DNA of 64,000 nt, taken from Nocardioides acrostichi (GTDB lineage: Bacteria > Actinomycetota > Actinomycetes > Propionibacteriales > Nocardioidaceae). Positions 15,712 to 24,575 of the stretch are shown here, piece after piece. The position numbers were made by a program, and so were the translations under genes. The stretch is from contig NZ_JADIVZ010000006.1 of NCBI RefSeq assembly GCF_015319165.1, forward strand, positions 1-64,000, read 5' to 3'. Position 1 is the first letter of the stretch. Each line of letters opens with the position of its first letter. A model generated the notes under the pieces. That model saw only the letters and a list, made by a program, of their open reading frames with translations, was not told the DNA's origin and ran no database searches.

Positions 15712-16710
15712 GTGCCGGTGGAACGCACGCGCGTCGCGTCACGACGCGACCACCTGCGCAGCGCCGCCTTCGTGGCCGGGCTCGTCGTCCTCATGATCGC
15801 GCTGCTGGTCGGCGGCACGCTGCTGCTCGAGCGCTACCTCAGCGCCGACCCCACGCCGGTCGCCGCACCCCAGGTCTCCGACGTGTCGGCGCCCCTGAGC
15901 CGGGCTCAACTGAACGGCCGGCTGCGCTACGTGGCTCTCGGCGACTCCTACAGCGCCGGGCCCGGGCTGCCGCAGCAGGTCGACGCGACGTGCGCGCGGT
16001 CGTCGTCGAACTACCCCTCCCTGCTCGCGAAGCGACTCAGCACCGCGTCGTTCGTCGACGTCACGTGCTCCGGCGCGCGCACCGTCGACATCACCGGCGA
16101 CCAGACGCGCTCCACCGGCACCGTGGCCCCGCAGGCCGACGCTCTCGACGACGACACCGACCTCGTCACGGTGAGCGTCGGAGGCAACGACGACAACGTC
16201 TTCAACGCCCTCGTCACCACCTGCCCCGAGGTCGCCGACACCGACCCCCGCGGGCACCCCTGCCAGACCCAGCTCGCCGGCGCCGGCGGTGCGGCCCTGG
16301 TGCAGCAGACCGACCGGCTCGTCACCCGGGTCTCGGCCGTCATCCGGGCCATCCGCGAACGATCGCCGCGCGCCCAGGTCGTGGTCGTGGGCTATCCCGC
16401 GATCTTCCCGACCCACGGCACCTGCGCCGCGCTGCCCTTCGCCCGCGGCGACGTCACCTGGGCCGCCCAGGTCGTCGACGCCGTCGACGACGGGCTCGCC
16501 GGTGCCGCGCGCAACGAGGGCGTGCGCTTCGTCGACCTGCGACCGGCCAGCGCCGGTCACGACATCTGCTCCCGCAAGCCGTGGATGTCAGGGGTCGAGG
16601 CCGGCGCCGACGGCTCCGCGCCCTGGCACCCCGTGCCCCGGGGCATGCAGGGGGCCGCCACCGCGATCTACGACCAGCTCACCGGCGCGGCGGAGGGCGG
16701 ATCCGAGTGA
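15712..16710 (+). CDS. SGNH/GDSL hydrolase family, membrane-anchored
   Basis: 332 residues with an N-terminal membrane anchor (FVAGLVVLMIALLVGGTLLL, about 20-40), then an SGNH fold: block I ALGDSYSAGPG with the catalytic Ser (about 78), block III SVGGNDDNVF, and a C-terminal APWHPVPRGMQ carrying the catalytic His. Cysteines are paired as in secreted SEST-like lipases and esterases. Likely substrates are acetyl or acyl esters on the cell-surface glycan. The GTG start at 15712 has GAGAGGAG about 8 bases upstream. The stop overlaps the GTG of the following glycosyltransferase (GTGA), so the two form one unit. Confidence 0.85.
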   Translation: MPVERTRVASRRDHLRSAAFVAGLVVLMIALLVGGTLLLERYLSADPTPVAAPQVSDVSAPLSRAQLNGRLRYVALGDSYSAGPGLPQQVDATCARSSSNYPSLLAKRLSTASFVDVTCSGARTVDITGDQTRSTGTVAPQADALDDDTDLVTVSVGGNDDNVFNALVTTCPEVADTDPRGHPCQTQLAGAGGAALVQQTDRLVTRVSAVIRAIRERSPRAQVVVVGYPAIFPTHGTCAALPFARGDVTWAAQVVDAVDDGLAGAARNEGVRFVDLRPASAGHDICSRKPWMSGVEAGADGSAPWHPVPRGMQGAATAIYDQLTGAAEGGSE

Positions 16711-17831
16711 GGCTCGCCATCGACGGCCGCTTCCTCACCCAGCCGCTCACCGGCGTGCAGCGCTACGCCCGCGAGCTGTGCGCCACCCTCGACGCCGCCC
16801 TCGAGGCCGGTGACCCGGTCGCGACCGACCTCGAGGTCACCGTGCTGTGCCCACCTCTCCGGGCCGCTGCTCCCCGGCCCGCCTATCGCCACCTGAGCCT
16901 CCGCGAGGTCGGACGACGCCAGGGCCACGCCTGGGAGCAGCTCGACCTGCCCCGGCACGCCCGCGGCCACGACGTGCTGTTCTGCCCCGGCAACGTGGCC
17001 CCCGTGGCGTCCCTGCGCGGACGCACTTGCACGGTGGTGACCGTGCACGACCTCGCGTTCCGCTACCATCCCGAGACCGTCTCGCGAGCCTTCCGCACCC
17101 TCTACGAGGTGCTCGTGCCCCAGGTGCTGCGGCACGCCGACGCGGTCCTCACCGTCTCGCAGACCGAGCGCGCCCGCATGCTCGAGCACTTCCCCACAGC
17201 CGCCGATCGCCTGGTCGCCGTGGCCAACGGCGGCATCGGCGGGCCCGGGGGCCCACCCGAGCCGCACGACCCCGCCCCGCCCGACGCGCCCTACCTGCTC
17301 TTCGTCGGGGCGCTGAACGCGCGCAAGAACGTGGCCGGTGTCGCCGCGACGGTGCGCACCCTGCTCGAGGAGCGCCCCGACCTGCATGCCGTGTTCGTCG
17401 GCCCCGCACCCGAGGCGTACGCCGCCGTCGACCTCGGCACCGAGCACCCGCGCGTGCACGTCACCGGGCCGGTCAGCGACGCCGCCTTGGCCGCCCACTA
17501 CGAGCACGCCGCCCTCATGCTGTTCCCCTCGTTCCACGAGGCCTCGGGCCTGCCGCCGGTCGAGGCCATGGCCCACGGGTGCCCCGTCGTGGTCTCGGAG
17601 ATACCGGCCCTGCGCGAGCGGTGCGCGGACGCCGCGGTCTACTGCGACCCGCACGACCTGCCCTCCATCGCGGCCGGCGCCCGGCACCTGCTCGACGACC
17701 CGGCCGAGCGGGAGCGCCTGGTGGCGCTGGGCCGCGAGCGGGCCGCGCACTTCACGTGGGACCGGTGCCTGGCCGAGACCCTGGCGGTGCTACGCCGCGC
17801 CGCCGGTGGGCAGGTGCCCGAGCACCCATGA
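16707..17831 (+). CDS. Glycosyltransferase family 4
   Basis: A 374-residue GT4 enzyme. The N-terminus is RLAIDGRFLTQPLTGVQRYA, an acceptor-domain hallmark of mannosyl/rhamnosyl transferases. Mid-protein VTVHDLAFRYHPE and VLTVSQTERARM follow, then LLFVGALNARKNV and the donor-binding stretch FPSFHEASGLPPVEAMAHG with the E-x7-E motif. The GTG at 16707 overlaps the upstream TGA by GTGA, giving tight coupling to the SGNH hydrolase. The 3' end overlaps the converging TagF-like gene by 42 bases. Sugar specificity is unknown. Confidence 0.85.
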   Translation: MRLAIDGRFLTQPLTGVQRYARELCATLDAALEAGDPVATDLEVTVLCPPLRAAAPRPAYRHLSLREVGRRQGHAWEQLDLPRHARGHDVLFCPGNVAPVASLRGRTCTVVTVHDLAFRYHPETVSRAFRTLYEVLVPQVLRHADAVLTVSQTERARMLEHFPTAADRLVAVANGGIGGPGGPPEPHDPAPPDAPYLLFVGALNARKNVAGVAATVRTLLEERPDLHAVFVGPAPEAYAAVDLGTEHPRVHVTGPVSDAALAAHYEHAALMLFPSFHEASGLPPVEAMAHGCPVVVSEIPALRERCADAAVYCDPHDLPSIAAGARHLLDDPAERERLVALGRERAAHFTWDRCLAETLAVLRRAAGGQVPEHP

Positions 17832-18953
17832 CACGTACGCCCAGGTGGCGGCGACGGGCTCACCGGCCACGTCGGCGTGCAGCAGGGCACGGGTGCGGGT
17901 GCGGCGCTCGGCGTGCGGGTCGGCCCCGGCCAGTGCCTCGGCCAGCGCGGCGACCAGGTCGTCACCCGTCGTGAGCACGGGGCCGGGGAACCAGGCCTCG
18001 TGTGGCTCCAGCGCCAGGCCCCGGTCGGCGCGGAAGGACTCCAGATCGGGGCAGAACGCGAGCAGCGGACGATCGACGAGCACGAAGTCGACCCACAGCG
18101 AGGAGTAGTCGGTGACGAAGCAGTCGGCCGCGGCCAGCAACTCGTAGAAGGTGACGCCGAGCCGCTCCAGGTCGGGGTTGCGCGCCAGCTCGACCCCGGG
18201 GCCGGACGGCAAGGACGCCTGGTCGGCCGACGGGTGCGGCCGCACCCACACGGTGGCACCGGAGTCGGCCAACAGCTGCCGCAGGTCGGCCCGCTGCCAC
18301 GGTTGCTCGGCCGCGAGCCGGGCCTCGTCGCCGTCCGCGCGGGGCATGCCGCGCACCGCCGAACGGTAGGTGGGGGCGTAGACGACCAGCGGGCCGCTCA
18401 CGCCCAGCCTCGCCCGCACCGCCTCTCGGCCCCGCAACAGCGCCTGACGCGGACTGCCGACCACGTGCACCCGGTCGGGGTCGATCGCGAACTCCGCCAC
18501 CCGCGAGGTGCGCGAGAGGGTGCTCGAGACCGGCACCCAGTCGAAGTGCCGCGGCGCCTCGCCGGTGAAGGTGCCGATGAGCTTGCCGAACTCGCCGTGC
18601 CACAGCCCCACGACCTGCTTGCCGCGCGGCCGCGGCCGCGCACCGAAGACCCCGTGCGTGGTCACCACGACCCGTGAGCGCAGGTAGCTCAGCATGCCGC
18701 GCACCGAGCGCCGCGACACGATGCGCACGTCGAGCCCCAGCGCCGCGACGCGGCTGCGGGCGGCACCGGGATCCTCGGCGAGCACGATCATCTCGATCTG
18801 CCTCGGAGCACCCCGCAGGAGGGCTACCGTGCTGTCGTCCAGATCCGGGGACGAGTGCAACACCACCCACGGCCGGCTCGCCGTGAGTCGGTCGAGGAGC
18901 ACCACGACCGAGTCCGCGACGCGCCGGCGCCACGGCCGGCGACGTGACTTCAT
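17790..18953 (-). CDS. CDP-glycerol glycerophosphotransferase family (TagF/TagB-like)
   Basis: A 387-residue protein with the C-terminal Glyphos_transf signature: KQVVGLWHGEFGKLIGTF, LVVYAPTYRSAVRG, TVWVRPHPSAD and CFVTDYSSLWVDFVLVDRP. Family members transfer polyol-phosphate units from CDP-glycerol or CDP-ribitol to build teichoic acids or polyol-phosphate-modified glycans. The ATG at 18951-18953 has GGAGAG 5 bases upstream; the open frame continues further upstream without meaning. It is transcribed against its neighbours and overlaps the previous glycosyltransferase tail to tail. No CDP-glycerol synthesis gene is visible in the window. Confidence 0.85.
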   Translation of the reverse strand: MKSRRRPWRRRVADSVVVLLDRLTASRPWVVLHSSPDLDDSTVALLRGAPRQIEMIVLAEDPGAARSRVAALGLDVRIVSRRSVRGMLSYLRSRVVVTTHGVFGARPRPRGKQVVGLWHGEFGKLIGTFTGEAPRHFDWVPVSSTLSRTSRVAEFAIDPDRVHVVGSPRQALLRGREAVRARLGVSGPLVVYAPTYRSAVRGMPRADGDEARLAAEQPWQRADLRQLLADSGATVWVRPHPSADQASLPSGPGVELARNPDLERLGVTFYELLAAADCFVTDYSSLWVDFVLVDRPLLAFCPDLESFRADRGLALEPHEAWFPGPVLTTGDDLVAALAEALAGADPHAERRTRTRALLHADVAGEPVAATWAYVSWVLGHLPTGGAA

Positions 18954-19010
18954 GCAAGCTCTCCCTCGAGGGTCCGAGCCCGCTTCGGCGGGCCGCAGAA
19001 AGGTAACAAG

Positions 19011-20228
19011 ATGACGGCCGCTCCTACGGCGCCCACGCCCGCGAAGCGGGCCGGCAAGTCGGCCGGCGTGATCGCCGTGCAGGGACTCAACTCGATCAAC
19101 ACCGTGATCCAGATGGCGCTGTTCGCCCTCACCCTGCCTCGCACCGACTTCGACGACTACGCCGTGTGGGTCACCAGCGGCATGTTCATGATCGGCCTCG
19201 GCCAGGCGATCGGCACCGAGCGGGTGGTCATCGGTCGCCGCTCCTTCGACGACGGCACCAGCACCTCGGGCGTGATCGCCCTGGCGGTCTGTGCCGTGCA
19301 GGTCGGCGTCTCGCTCGCCCTGGGCAGCCCCGCACTGGTCATCGCCTCGCTCGCGTTCGCGCCCTACGCCGCCTACGACTTCCAGCGCTTCACCCGCTGC
19401 TACGACGAGGCCAAGCGGTTCCTGCGCGTCGACCTCTCCGTGCTCGTCGTGGAGTGCGTCGCCGTGCTCGCCTTGTGGGCCACCCTCGGGCGGCACGCCT
19501 GGCTCGCGGTCGTGTGGTGGGTGCTGGGCGTGCTGCCCTGGTCGCGCCTGGCCGGGCGCGAGGTCCTCCGGCTGCGCCGCGGGGTGCGGGTGCTGCGCGA
19601 CGACCTGCACCAGTGCCTGCCGCTGCTCATGGACGCCGCACTCGCCGGCGTCCCGCTCGTCGTGGCCCTCGCACTGGCCCGCGCCCAGGGCGACGTCGGC
19701 GACGCCTCGGCGGCGCGGATGGCCTTCACCATCCTCGGCCCGGTGACGGTGCTCGGCCTCTCTGCGCGGCGACTCGTCTACGCCGAGGTCGCGAAGGGTC
19801 CGCTGAGTGCCCGCTTCACCGCCGTGTGGGGAGGCATCTGCGTCGCCACCCTCGTGGCGTGCGCCCTGTTGTTGAGCCTCACGCGCACCCCGCTCTACCC
19901 GTGGGCCTTCCCCGGGTTCGTGGGGCTCTCCTGGGTCGCGATCCTCGGCTTCGCGGTCAACCACGCCGCGATGTTCTCCACCCTGTTGCCGGCCGCGAGC
20001 CTGCGCGCCGAGCAACGGGCCCGCGAGGTGGGCATCTCCCGCGTGATCGCGACCGGCAGCGCGGTCGTCGTGGGCGTACTCGTGCTGCCCTTCGACAGCC
20101 CCGCCGACGTCGCCTGGTGCGTGGCCGCCGGCTCCATCGGCTACACCGTGTCGCTCTTCGCCGCCCGCCTGCTGACCCGCTCGAGCATCGTGCCGGTACC
20201 CGAGGCGCAGCCCGAGGCCAGCGCGTGA
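19011..20228 (+). CDS. Flippase-like polytopic membrane protein
   Basis: A 405-residue hydrophobic protein with about ten to twelve membrane segments. A short cytoplasmic N-terminus precedes AGVIAVQGLNSINTVIQMAL, and helical segments continue to a cytoplasmic tail VPVPEAQPEASA. The topology and its place between a TagF-like transferase and a glycosyltransferase suggest a lipid-linked glycan flippase (Wzx type), the second in the window. No single diagnostic motif supports the call. The ATG has AAAGGTAAC upstream. The stop overlaps the next GTG (GTGA), so it is coupled to the following glycosyltransferase. Confidence 0.65.
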   Translation: MTAAPTAPTPAKRAGKSAGVIAVQGLNSINTVIQMALFALTLPRTDFDDYAVWVTSGMFMIGLGQAIGTERVVIGRRSFDDGTSTSGVIALAVCAVQVGVSLALGSPALVIASLAFAPYAAYDFQRFTRCYDEAKRFLRVDLSVLVVECVAVLALWATLGRHAWLAVVWWVLGVLPWSRLAGREVLRLRRGVRVLRDDLHQCLPLLMDAALAGVPLVVALALARAQGDVGDASAARMAFTILGPVTVLGLSARRLVYAEVAKGPLSARFTAVWGGICVATLVACALLLSLTRTPLYPWAFPGFVGLSWVAILGFAVNHAAMFSTLLPAASLRAEQRAREVGISRVIATGSAVVVGVLVLPFDSPADVAWCVAAGSIGYTVSLFAARLLTRSSIVPVPEAQPEASA

Positions 20229-21307
20229 GCCGCACCCTCATCACCGCCGAATGGCTCTCGCCCCTGGGCGGCTCGGAGCGGGTCGTCGAGCACCTCGCCG
20301 CCACCCTGCCCGACGCCCGGGTGTTCGCACCGGTCGTGTTCGCCGACGGAGCGCCGAGCATCGACCGGTCGCGCATCGGTGCCGCGTTCCGGCGCCCCGA
20401 ACGGCTCATGGCACGGCGCGAGGCGGCCGCCGCCATGAACGCCGCCACGTGGCCGACGTGGGGCCGCACCCTCGACCGCCGTGCCGACCTCGTGATCGCC
20501 AGCCACCACATGTCGAGCCACTGGACCGCCTGCTACTCCGACGTGCCGCACGTGGCCTACGTGCACACGCCCGCGCGCTACGCCTGGTTCCCCGAACTCG
20601 ACGACCGGGCCAGCGGCAGCCTGCCCGCCCGGGTGCTGGGCGCGCACATCCGCCGCATGGATCGCCGCGCCGCGCCACGGGTGCGCGCCTACGCCGCGAA
20701 CTCCGAGGCCACCCGGCAGCGCATCCAGCAGGTCTGGCACCGCGACGCCACCGTCATCTACCCGCCCACCGACCTGAGCCGGTTCGACCACGTCACCGCC
20801 CGCGAGGGCGTCGAGCCGTTCCTGCTCGGACTCTCGCGGTTCATCCCCTACAAGCGGGTCGACTACGTCGTCGACGTCGCCGAGGCGGCCGGACTGCCCG
20901 CCGTGCTCGTGGGCCGGGGCCACCTCGAGCCACAGCTGCGTGAGCGGGCCGAGCGCGCGAGCGTGCCGGTGCGCGTCGTCACCGACGCCAGCGACGAGCA
21001 GGTCGCCCAGCTGATGGCCGACGCCGCCGCGCTGGTCTACCCCGCCGTCGAGGACTTCGGTCTCGTGCCGGTCGAGGCGATGGCCGCCGGCACCCCCGTG
21101 CTGGCCCTCGACGAGGCCGGCACGAAGGAGACAGTGCTGCCCGGCGTCTCCGGGGCGCTGCTGCCCGAGCTCGACGCGCGCGCCTGGGCCGACCGGGTCG
21201 CCGAGGTCATGGCGCTCGACGCCGACGGCGTGCGCAAGCGTGCCGCCGACTTCGGCGTCCCCGCCTTCGCCGAGGCGATCAGGGGCTGGGTGGCCCAGCA
21301 CTCCTGA
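20225..21307 (+). CDS. Glycosyltransferase family 4
   Basis: A 360-residue GT4 enzyme. The N-terminus is TLITAEWLSPLGGSERVVEH, followed by VAYVHTPARYAWFPELDD and YAANSEATRQRIQQVW. The C-terminal donor half has LLGLSRFIPYKRVDYVVDVA and YPAVEDFGLVPVEAMAAGTP with the E-x7-E motif. The HTP-R-W-pattern resembles WbaZ-type mannosyltransferases acting on lipid-linked acceptors, so GDP-mannose is a possible donor. The GTG at 20225 overlaps the upstream TGA. Confidence 0.85.
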   Translation: MSRTLITAEWLSPLGGSERVVEHLAATLPDARVFAPVVFADGAPSIDRSRIGAAFRRPERLMARREAAAAMNAATWPTWGRTLDRRADLVIASHHMSSHWTACYSDVPHVAYVHTPARYAWFPELDDRASGSLPARVLGAHIRRMDRRAAPRVRAYAANSEATRQRIQQVWHRDATVIYPPTDLSRFDHVTAREGVEPFLLGLSRFIPYKRVDYVVDVAEAAGLPAVLVGRGHLEPQLRERAERASVPVRVVTDASDEQVAQLMADAAALVYPAVEDFGLVPVEAMAAGTPVLALDEAGTKETVLPGVSGALLPELDARAWADRVAEVMALDADGVRKRAADFGVPAFAEAIRGWVAQHS

Positions 21308-21326
21308 CCGGAGTCGACGCGACGGC

Positions 21327-22154
21327 TCACTCCTGCGGCACGCCCCAGCGCAGCCGCGGCTGGTGGTAGCCCTCGGGCCAGGCGAGCACGTGCTCCTCCT
21401 GGGTCTGCACGAGGTGCCGCAGCAGATCCTCGGCGTCTTCGAAGTCGCGCGGCTCGACGGCGTCGCCCAGGCTCAGCCACAGCCGGCCGTCGCTCTCGCA
21501 GTGGGCGTGCATGGTGACCACGAGACTGTTGGTCGCCGCCGCCAGTCGTGCCGCGCCCGACGAGCCGAGCCGCTTCTCGCCCAGGAACTCGATGACCGAG
21601 GAGCCGGGCACGTCGGTGGCGATGGCCAGGCACTCGCCCCGGGCCAGCAGGCCGCCCAGGTGCTTGCCACCGAGGCCGGCGTCGATGGGCTGGTTGCCGG
21701 TCGAGGTTCCGGCCCGCACGTGCTGCTTGAGGAACGTCGGCGCGGCGGGGCCCAGCATGTCGGGCGACACGACGATGCCCAGGGGGCGGTCGGCCGCCGC
21801 GAGAGCCGCCGAGGCGCCCTCGTAGTGGCCGTGGTGCAGGAAGCTGACGACCACGCCGCGCCCGGTGGCGCGAGCCGCCGTCAGCGAGGCGAGGTTCTGC
21901 ACCTCCTGCCGGCAGATCAGGCGGGGGTGGTAGCGCATCTCCGAGCGCATCACGTCGCGCACCACATAGGCCCGCGCCGCCTCCTCCACGCGATCGGGGG
22001 CGACGGTGCCGAGCAGGAACTCCATCTCCTCGCGCGCCCTGGCCAACGGGCCGGGCTTGTTGCGCTTCGCGAGCAGTCGGGCCCCCACCACGGCGGGCAC
22101 CAGTGCGTCGGGCACGGCCGAGCGCAGCCGCATGGAGGGGGTGACGTCGTTCAT
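21327..22154 (-). CDS. LpxL-like lysophospholipid/glycolipid acyltransferase
   Basis: 275 residues with the active-site pattern H-x4-E in VVSFLHHGHYEGASAAL and later conserved patches (CLAIATDVPGSSVIEFLGEK, VLAWPEGYHQPRLRW). This fits the Lip_A_acyltrans/LpxL-HtrB superfamily, whose actinobacterial members (for example PatA of PIM synthesis) acylate glycolipids from acyl-CoA. There is no lipid A pathway in this kind of organism, so a glycolipid or glycan acylation role is likely. It is transcribed convergently with the preceding glycosyltransferase and lies in the same direction as the sulfotransferase upstream of it. Confidence 0.75.
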   Translation of the reverse strand: MNDVTPSMRLRSAVPDALVPAVVGARLLAKRNKPGPLARAREEMEFLLGTVAPDRVEEAARAYVVRDVMRSEMRYHPRLICRQEVQNLASLTAARATGRGVVVSFLHHGHYEGASAALAAADRPLGIVVSPDMLGPAAPTFLKQHVRAGTSTGNQPIDAGLGGKHLGGLLARGECLAIATDVPGSSVIEFLGEKRLGSSGAARLAAATNSLVVTMHAHCESDGRLWLSLGDAVEPRDFEDAEDLLRHLVQTQEEHVLAWPEGYHQPRLRWGVPQE

Positions 22155-22261
22155 GGGGCGACTCCGCGTCGTCGGGCCGAGGGAGGGAGCAGATGCCGAT
22201 TGGCACCGGGAGCGAGCCCGAACCTAGCCCCTCGCGGACCGCCCCGCAGGCGAAGCCGCGA

Positions 22262-23245
22262 TCAGAGCGCGCCGGTGCGGCGTTCGACGCCCGCCCGCAC
22301 GTCGGCGGTGAGATCGGCGACGCGCCGCCGGTCGTCGTCGGAGAGGACCTTCGACCAGTAGTCGTTGGCCTGCTGCACGTTGCGCCCCTTGTCGTGGGTG
22401 ACGCCGGCCCGCGGCTCACCCGAGCCCTCGTCGGCGTAGTCGCGCGCGATCGCGGCGCGCGCCTCGGGCGTCGTGGTCAGGCCGAGACCGGTGTAGAGGG
22501 TGGCGTAGGTCGCTGCGGGGTCGGCCAGCAGCGCGCGCGAGCCGACCCAGTGCACCAGCGACGACGCGTCGGCCGGCAGCGCGTGGTCGAGGTAGCCGTA
22601 GACCAGCCGCCACAGCAGCGCGCCGATCACGACCGCGTCGTCGGAACCCTGGTGCGGCTCCAGCCCCTCGAGGAAGGACGCCGGGCCTACGGCCTCGCGC
22701 AGGCCACGGACCACGCGCGGCAGGTCGAAGTGCCAGCCCAGGCGCTTGAAGCTCGCTGCGGAGGCCTCCGGGGAGCGCACGGTCACCACCGCGGGAATCG
22801 CGAGCTGCGTGGCCAGCGTCGGCACGAGCAGCGCGGCGAAGGGATCCTTCCAGATCACGGTCCGCACCCGCGGGTCGAGCCGGATGCGCACCGCCGAGGT
22901 GCGGCTGGTGCTGCCCGTGACCTGCTTGACGACGCGCTTCCAGACCGGGTCGTGCGGCCAGATGCCGCGGCGGGTGCGCAGCGACACCCCGAACACGCCG
23001 CGCAACTGCCGCACCAAGGTGGCGTCGTCCTCGACCCGGCCCCTCGGCGGCAGCACGAAGTAGTCGTGCACCGAGGTCAGACCAGATTCGGGGTTGAGCG
23101 GCTCGTAGAGGGACGCCGCACCGGGCGCGTAGCCCAGGGCCGTGCCGACGCCCGTCGTGCCGGAGCGGGGCATGCCCGTGACCACGATGAATCGGCGACG
23201 CCCCTGCGGGAGAGCCGACTGCGTCGCGGCGGCGGGGTCGGGCAT
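22262..23245 (-). CDS. Sulfotransferase family protein
   Basis: 327 residues. The N-terminal 5'-phosphosulfate-binding loop reads RRRFIVVTGMPRSGTTGVGT (about 17-36), followed by LYEPLNPESGL. The 3'-phosphate-binding region is probably PAVVTVRSPEASAASFKRLG. This arrangement is that of PAPS-dependent carbohydrate/tyrosylprotein-type sulfotransferases. It would transfer sulfate from PAPS to a sugar hydroxyl. In the window it sits among glycan genes, and PAPS could come from the APS-kinase fusion at 6226. The ATG at 23243-23245 is the family-consistent start; a much longer open frame upstream is not coding. Confidence 0.8.
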   Translation of the reverse strand: MPDPAAATQSALPQGRRRFIVVTGMPRSGTTGVGTALGYAPGAASLYEPLNPESGLTSVHDYFVLPPRGRVEDDATLVRQLRGVFGVSLRTRRGIWPHDPVWKRVVKQVTGSTSRTSAVRIRLDPRVRTVIWKDPFAALLVPTLATQLAIPAVVTVRSPEASAASFKRLGWHFDLPRVVRGLREAVGPASFLEGLEPHQGSDDAVVIGALLWRLVYGYLDHALPADASSLVHWVGSRALLADPAATYATLYTGLGLTTTPEARAAIARDYADEGSGEPRAGVTHDKGRNVQQANDYWSKVLSDDDRRRVADLTADVRAGVERRTGAL

Positions 23246-23414
23246 GCGCGCAGCGTAGCCAGGCGAGCGCCGGGCGAGCGCTGGGTGAGCACCGGGCGCG
23301 CCGGGGGTCGGCGCAAAGGTTGTCCGGATCCACCACGCCGGCCCTTCGGCTGCGGCAGAATCCTCCCCAACCGGTCGCCCCCGCGGCCGGTCCATGGGGA
23401 GTGGAGAACACCGA

Positions 23415-24575
23415 ATGCCTACCAACGGCCTGCGCCCGGCCTCCGGCCGCCGCATCATCAGCATCCTCAGTGGGCTCGCCGTCGCCGGCACCGCACTGAC
23501 CGCCCTGGGCGTCGCGCCAGCCCAGGCGCGCGACACCTCGCCGGTGCGGGTGACCGACACAGGCGCGGTGCCCGACGATGGAGGCGACGACCTCGCCGCG
23601 TTCCGCAAGGCGGTCTCGCTCGCCCAGCAGCAGGGCCGCGACGTGTACGTGCCCGCCGGCGAGTACGACCTCTCCGGCGTCCTCGTGCTCAACGGGGTGC
23701 GCATGGGCGGCGCCGGGAGCTCCTCGACCCGGCTGGTGTCGACCGACCCCGACAACAGCGCCATCGGACTCACCGGCGACAAGCCGGTGCTGGCCTACCT
23801 GACCCACGTGGTGGCCGGGGCCGAGGGTCGCTCGAACAAGCTCGGTGCCCAGAACATCGTCGTCAAGGACGCCACCTCGTTCGGCGTCGTGAACGTGCGC
23901 GCCTCCGGTGCGCGCGGTGCCGGCATCCTGGTCCGCAACGCCGACCAGGGCCTGATCACCGGGTCGACGATCGTCGACCCGCTCGCCGACGGAATCCACC
24001 TCACCTCGGGCACCACCGGCGTCTACGTGTCGACCAACACCGTGCGCCGCACCGGCGACGACGGCATCGCCGTCGTCTCCTACCTGCGCGACGACGCGCC
24101 GTCGTCCGACATCACCATCACCGGGAACTCGGTGACCGACGGCGCGACCCGCGGCATCTCGGTCGTCGGCGGCAACCGCGTCGCGATCCTCACCAACACC
24201 GTGCAGCGCAGCGGTAGCGCCGGGGTCTACATCGCCTCCGAGGGCGAGTGGGCCACCCAGGGCGTCTCCGACGTACGCGTCGCCGGCAACACCATGCAGG
24301 CCTCGCCGGTGAACACCCGCACCGGCCACGCCTCGATGCTGGTCTACTCCTCGGCCCAGCCGGTCGACAACGTGTGGTTCCAGGGCAACCAGGTCATCGA
24401 CAGCCCGACGTACGCGTTCGGCTCCTGGACGCGCAAGACCCTCGGCGTCTCCAGCGGCTCGATCGGCCATCTGGTCTACGGCGCCAACGTCGTGGTGAAC
24501 GCCGCCTGGGCACCGCTGCGCCTGATGGCCGGCGACATCGAGATCCGCGACAACAACGAGGGCTTCGGGGAGTGA
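23415..24575 (+). CDS. Secreted right-handed parallel beta-helix protein
   Basis: 386 residues with a signal peptide (ISILSGLAVAGTALTALGVA, cleavage near AQA-R). The mature N-terminus VTDTGAVPDDGGDDLAAFRKAV resembles the pectate-lyase-superfamily start, followed by beta-helix rungs (GAGILVRNADQGLITGSTIV, DGIHLTSGTTGVYVSTNTV, GISVVGGNRVAILTNTV). Such proteins act as polysaccharide lyases, epimerases or hydrolases outside the cell. No catalytic residues could be assigned. GGAGTGGAG precedes the ATG at 23415; a frame from 23394 is also open. The stop overlaps the GTG of the Wzy-like gene, so glycan processing and polymerisation genes are coupled. Confidence 0.82.
   Translation: MPTNGLRPASGRRIISILSGLAVAGTALTALGVAPAQARDTSPVRVTDTGAVPDDGGDDLAAFRKAVSLAQQQGRDVYVPAGEYDLSGVLVLNGVRMGGAGSSSTRLVSTDPDNSAIGLTGDKPVLAYLTHVVAGAEGRSNKLGAQNIVVKDATSFGVVNVRASGARGAGILVRNADQGLITGSTIVDPLADGIHLTSGTTGVYVSTNTVRRTGDDGIAVVSYLRDDAPSSDITITGNSVTDGATRGISVVGGNRVAILTNTVQRSGSAGVYIASEGEWATQGVSDVRVAGNTMQASPVNTRTGHASMLVYSSAQPVDNVWFQGNQVIDSPTYAFGSWTRKTLGVSSGSIGHLVYGANVVVNAAWAPLRLMAGDIEIRDNNEGFGE

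Noticed and set aside
17790-20015. Single 741-residue minus-strand protein including the TagF-like domain
   Set aside because: The upstream half is antisense to the flippase-like gene. A good ribosome-binding site and ATG at 18953 define the true gene.
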